Below, one piece after another: positions 61,648 through 64,000 of a stretch of 64,000 bases of DNA. The stretch is taken from the NCBI RefSeq assembly GCF_017565425.1, contig NZ_JAGEMK010000010.1, positions 62,001-126,000 on the forward strand, read 5' to 3'. Positions within the stretch are counted from its first letter, which is position 1. Each line of letters starts with the position of its first letter. This DNA comes from Actinotalea soli (GTDB lineage: Bacteria; Actinomycetota; Actinomycetes; Actinomycetales; Cellulomonadaceae). The notes beneath the pieces were generated by a model, which was given only the letters and a program-made list of their open reading frames with translations, was not told the origin of the DNA and ran no database searches. The position numbers were made by a program, and so were the translations under genes.

Positions 61648-62439
61648 TCAGGGCCCGTCCACCTCCGTCGGGGCAGGCCGCGTGCGGTAGTGGTAGCGCC
61701 CCGCCGCGCGGAACCCGTGGCGCTCGTACAGGCGGCGGGCTGCGGTGTTGGTCTCGACCACCTGCAACCACAACGCCGAGGTGCCCCGGGCCTGCCCCGC
61801 CCGGGCGAGGGCGTGGACCACGGCGCTGCCCAGACCCGCGTCGCGGGACGCCGGGTCGACCGCGAGGCAGGACAGCCCCGCCCATGAGCCCGCGAGGGCC
61901 AGGCGCCCCACCGCGAGCGCCCCGTGCGGGCCAGCGACGCTGGCGTAGAGAGCGGGGCCCGACCGGATGATCCGGAGCGCGACCTCACGGGCCTGGGCGT
62001 CGCCTCGCCCGTCGACGGCCCACCACAGGTCCGTCCACGCGCCGTCAGGGGCCTCGGCGGTCTGCACGTCGTGCGGGGCGTGGGTGGCGCCGGAGAGCAG
62101 CGCACCGGTCGGGGCCGTCATCACGAGGGTGGGGGCCTCGAGCGTGTAGCCGCGGGCCGCGAGGACGCCGTCCAGGCTCGGTGGCTGGGCCGCCTCGCTG
62201 ATGTGGAAGCACGTGGCCAGCCCAGCGGCCCGGTAGTGGGCCTCGACCTGGTCGAGCGCGGCGGGCAGGTCCTGGGGAGCTGTACGGGGGAAGGTCGAGT
62301 TCGCCCGTCGGGTCACCCCGTGGCTCCGGCGCACCAGCCACCCGTCGACGTCGACCGTCTCGAGGCTCGGCCACCCCTGCCGCATCAGGTCGTCGAGCTC
62401 GGAGGCGCTCGCGCTGGGACTCACGGACTCTGCACGCAC
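61648..62439 (-). CDS. GNAT-family N-acetyltransferase
   Basis: 263 residues. The C-terminal GNAT domain shows SCLAVDPASRDAGLGSAVVH (acetyl-CoA binding motif A) and LWLQVVETNTAARRLYERHG, with FRAAGRYHYR at the end; the N-terminal half (about 120 residues, WLVRRSHGVTRRANSTF) is a divergent GNAT-like or substrate domain. Substrate unknown. It is not EctA (diaminobutyrate acetyltransferase), which is shorter. GTG at 62439 starts RAESVSPSAS. Downstream of ectC but separated by a strong terminator, so probably not in the ect operon. Confidence 0.83.
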   Translation of the reverse strand: MRAESVSPSASASELDDLMRQGWPSLETVDVDGWLVRRSHGVTRRANSTFPRTAPQDLPAALDQVEAHYRAAGLATCFHISEAAQPPSLDGVLAARGYTLEAPTLVMTAPTGALLSGATHAPHDVQTAEAPDGAWTDLWWAVDGRGDAQAREVALRIIRSGPALYASVAGPHGALAVGRLALAGSWAGLSCLAVDPASRDAGLGSAVVHALARAGQARGTSALWLQVVETNTAARRLYERHGFRAAGRYHYRTRPAPTEVDGP

Positions 62440-62463
62440 GGCAGGAGCGTAGGGCCCGACGAC

Positions 62464-62506
62464 GACGAGGCCCGCCCCGCCTGGTGCAGGCGGGACGGGC
62501 CTCGTC
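62464..62506. terminator. Strong hairpin after ectC
   Basis: GACGAGGCCCG ... CCCGCC pairs with GGCGGG ... CGGGCCTCGTC, an 18-bp stem with one mismatch and a 7-nt loop. It lies 15 nt after the ectC stop. Confidence 0.85.
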
Positions 62507-62521
62507 GGGGCGGGGGACCGG

Positions 62522-62923
62522 TCAGGCGGTCGGCTCGGGCTCGGTGATGAGCGGGTACACGCCGTTCTCGTCGTGGACCTCGCGGCCCGTGACCGGCGGG
62601 TTGAACACGCAGACCGTGCGGATCTCGGTGCGCGGGCGCACCTCGTGCTTGTCGTGCTCGTTGAGCACGTAGATCGCGCCCGGACGCAGCTCGTGGGTCT
62701 CGCCGGTGCCGAGGTCGGTGATCTCGCCCTCGCCCTCGACGATGAACACGGCCTCGATGTGGTTGGCGTACCAGAACTGGTTCACCGTGCCCGCGTAGAG
62801 CGTGGTCTCGTGCACCGAGAAGCCGACCCGGTCCTTGGCCAGCACGATGCGCTTGCTGCGCCAGTTCTCCTGCTGGATGTCAGCGTCGGTGCCGTCGATC
62901 TGGTCGATGTAGCGAACGAACAT
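62522..62923 (-). CDS. ectC: L-ectoine synthase
   Basis: 133 residues, standard size. Cyclises N4-acetyl-L-2,4-diaminobutyrate to ectoine. The cupin fold shows [38 protein letters not shown] and the metal/active residues (Glu, Tyr, His) expected for Ect[21 protein letters not shown] is the start. ATG at 62923, 18 nt after the ectB stop. No ectD gene follows; the operon appears to end here. Confidence 0.97.
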   Translation of the reverse strand: MFVRYIDQIDGTDADIQQENWRSKRIVLAKDRVGFSVHETTLYAGTVNQFWYANHIEAVFIVEGEGEITDLGTGETHELRPGAIYVLNEHDKHEVRPRTEIRTVCVFNPPVTGREVHDENGVYPLITEPEPTA

Positions 62924-62941
62924 GAGGTGGTCTCCCGGGGA

Positions 62942-64000
62942 TCAGTGCGAGGACAGGACGGCGGCGACGGACTCGTCGATGATCGCCAGGCCCTGCTCGA
63001 GCTCGGCGGTGGTGATGGTCAGCGCGGGCAGGATCTTCATGACCTCCCCGTCGGGACCGGAGGTCTCCATGAGCATCCCCCGGCTGAAGGCCTCGGCGCA
63101 GACCTTGCCCGCGAGGTCGCCGCTCGCGAACTGCAGGCCGCGGGCCAGGCCGCGCCCCTTGGCGGTCAGCTTGGCCTCGGGGTAAGCGTTGACGAGTGCG
63201 GTGAAACGGCTCCCGACGAGCTCGCCCTTGGCCTTGGTGGACTGCGCGAGGGCGTCGTCGCTCCAGTAGATGCGCATGGCCTCGGCCGCGGTGACGAAGG
63301 CGGGGCTGATCCCGCGGAAGGTGCCGTTGTGCTCGCCCGGCTCCCAGATGTCGAGCTCCTTGCGCACCAGGGTCAGGGCCATGGGCAGGCCGTAGCCGCT
63401 GATCGACTTCGACAGGCAGACGATGTCGGGGACGATGCCGGCCTCCTCGAAGCTGAAGAAGTCTCCGGTGCGGCCGCAGCCCATCTGGATGTCGTCGAGG
63501 ATCAGCAGGATGCCGTGCTCCTTGCAGAGCTTGGCCAGCCCACGCAGCCAGTCGGCGCGCGCGGCGTTGATGCCGCCCTCGCCCTGCACCGCCTCGACGA
63601 TGACGGCGGCGGGCTCGTTGAGGCCGCTGCCGAGGTCGTTCAGGAGCCGCTCGAAGTACAGGAAGTCGGGGTACTCACCGGCGAAGTAGTCGTCGTACGG
63701 CATGGGCGTCGCGTGCACGAGGGGGATGCCGGCGCCGCCGCGCTTCATCGAGTTGCCGGTGACCGACAGGGCGCCGAGGGTCATGCCGTGGAAGGCGTTG
63801 GTGAAGTTGATGACCGACTCGCGGCCGGTGACCTTGCGCGCCAGCTTGAGGGCCGCCTCGACCGCGTTGGTGCCGCCAGGTCCGGGGAAGATGACCTTGT
63901 AGTCGAGCTCGCGCGGCTCGAGGATGTGCGACTGCAGCGTCTCGAGGAAGTCACGCCGCGCAGTCGTGAACATGTCGAGCGAGTGGACCACGCGGTCCTC
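62942..64000 (-). CDS. ectB: Diaminobutyrate--2-oxoglutarate transaminase (partial, 5' end outside window)
   Basis: About 352 of roughly 425 residues are present; the frame runs off the window edge as EDRVVHSLDMFTTARRD. First step of ectoine synthesis: L-aspartate semialdehyde to L-2,4-diaminobutyrate. Class III PLP fold: GGTNAVEAALKLARKVTGR, NAFHGMTLGALSVTGNS, LLILDDIQMGCGRTGDFFSF (Asp for PLP), and the Schiff-base Lys in CLSKSISGYGLPMAL. C-terminal ALTITTAELEQGLAIIDESV. It is followed by ectC; ectA should lie upstream beyond 64000. Confidence 0.96.
   Translation of the reverse strand, partial: EDRVVHSLDMFTTARRDFLETLQSHILEPRELDYKVIFPGPGGTNAVEAALKLARKVTGRESVINFTNAFHGMTLGALSVTGNSMKRGGAGIPLVHATPMPYDDYFAGEYPDFLYFERLLNDLGSGLNEPAAVIVEAVQGEGGINAARADWLRGLAKLCKEHGILLILDDIQMGCGRTGDFFSFEEAGIVPDIVCLSKSISGYGLPMALTLVRKELDIWEPGEHNGTFRGISPAFVTAAEAMRIYWSDDALAQSTKAKGELVGSRFTALVNAYPEAKLTAKGRGLARGLQFASGDLAGKVCAEAFSRGMLMETSGPDGEVMKILPALTITTAELEQGLAIIDESVAAVLSSH

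Noticed and set aside
61648-62439. ectA
   Set aside because: The GNAT here is longer than EctA, lies downstream of ectC behind a terminator, and has a different N-terminal domain; ectA should be upstream of ectB outside the window.

Overview
The window is about 72% GC and densely packed. It shows many GTG starts, 4-nt ATGA/GTGA overlaps and leaderless promoters, and the gene content is that of an actinobacterium: DUF3073 protein, SCP2-like protein beside purF, FabG4/HtdX-type fatty acid genes, WXG100/ESX-like proteins, DUF3618/phage-holin-like pair, LigC-type ligase. Motility-type sensing (a chemoreceptor tail), an EAL protein and an ectoine operon suggest a free-living member of Micrococcales, perhaps close to Cellulomonadaceae; the family-level guess is inference only.

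Layout. 1-12.6 kb: chemoreceptor end, pentapeptide-repeat protein, lipoprotein, then a fatty-acid block (MaoC-type hydratase, FabG4-like reductase, thiolase, divergent TetR and acyl-CoA oxidase/dehydrogenase) with the gene order known from the mycobacterial htdX-fabG4-fadA2-fadE5 locus; then an epoxide-hydrolase-like enzyme, an ATP-dependent DNA ligase and a DUF2599 lipoprotein. Three exactly 50-nt hairpin elements with identical ends and self-complementary variable segments lie here, one of them in frame inside the MaoC gene. 12.6-15.2 kb: a tightly coupled four-gene unit resembling a type VII secretion effector with a helical partner and a possible membrane immunity protein. 15.3-30.9 kb: a purine block (purL, SCP2, purF, purM, DUF3073) interrupted by gdhA, a secreted metalloprotease and a very large secreted nuclease/5'-nucleotidase preceded by Pho-box-like repeats. 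31-43.6 kb: envelope proteins, tRNA-Glu/Asp/Phe, galE, MscS, cysteine-less HesB-like protein, two CBS-CNNM proteins, EAL protein, and a divergent pair made of a palindrome-controlled regulator operon and a nucleotidyltransferase-like/methyltransferase fusion.

43.6-49.3 kb is accessory. It starts at a tRNA-Lys gene and is bracketed by two 144-bp direct repeats about 95% identical; it carries a lower-GC secreted S1 protease, a small lipoprotein, a HEAT-repeat-like protein, orphan ORFs and a duplicated fragment of the HEAT gene. No integrase is visible, so it looks like a decayed or duplicated island.

49.3-64 kb: LysE exporter, a protein with four tandem cold-shock domains, NYN protein, two tandem membrane-anchored HExxH proteins with identical 3' ends, a BCCT compatible-solute transporter with no canonical start codon (ACG behind a good ribosome binding site), mgtE, a phospholipase-D-like protein, a 34-residue small ORF, a pseudopilin-like protein, a GNAT, and ectC-ectB running off the edge. 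BCCT uptake and ectoine synthesis together point to osmotic adaptation.
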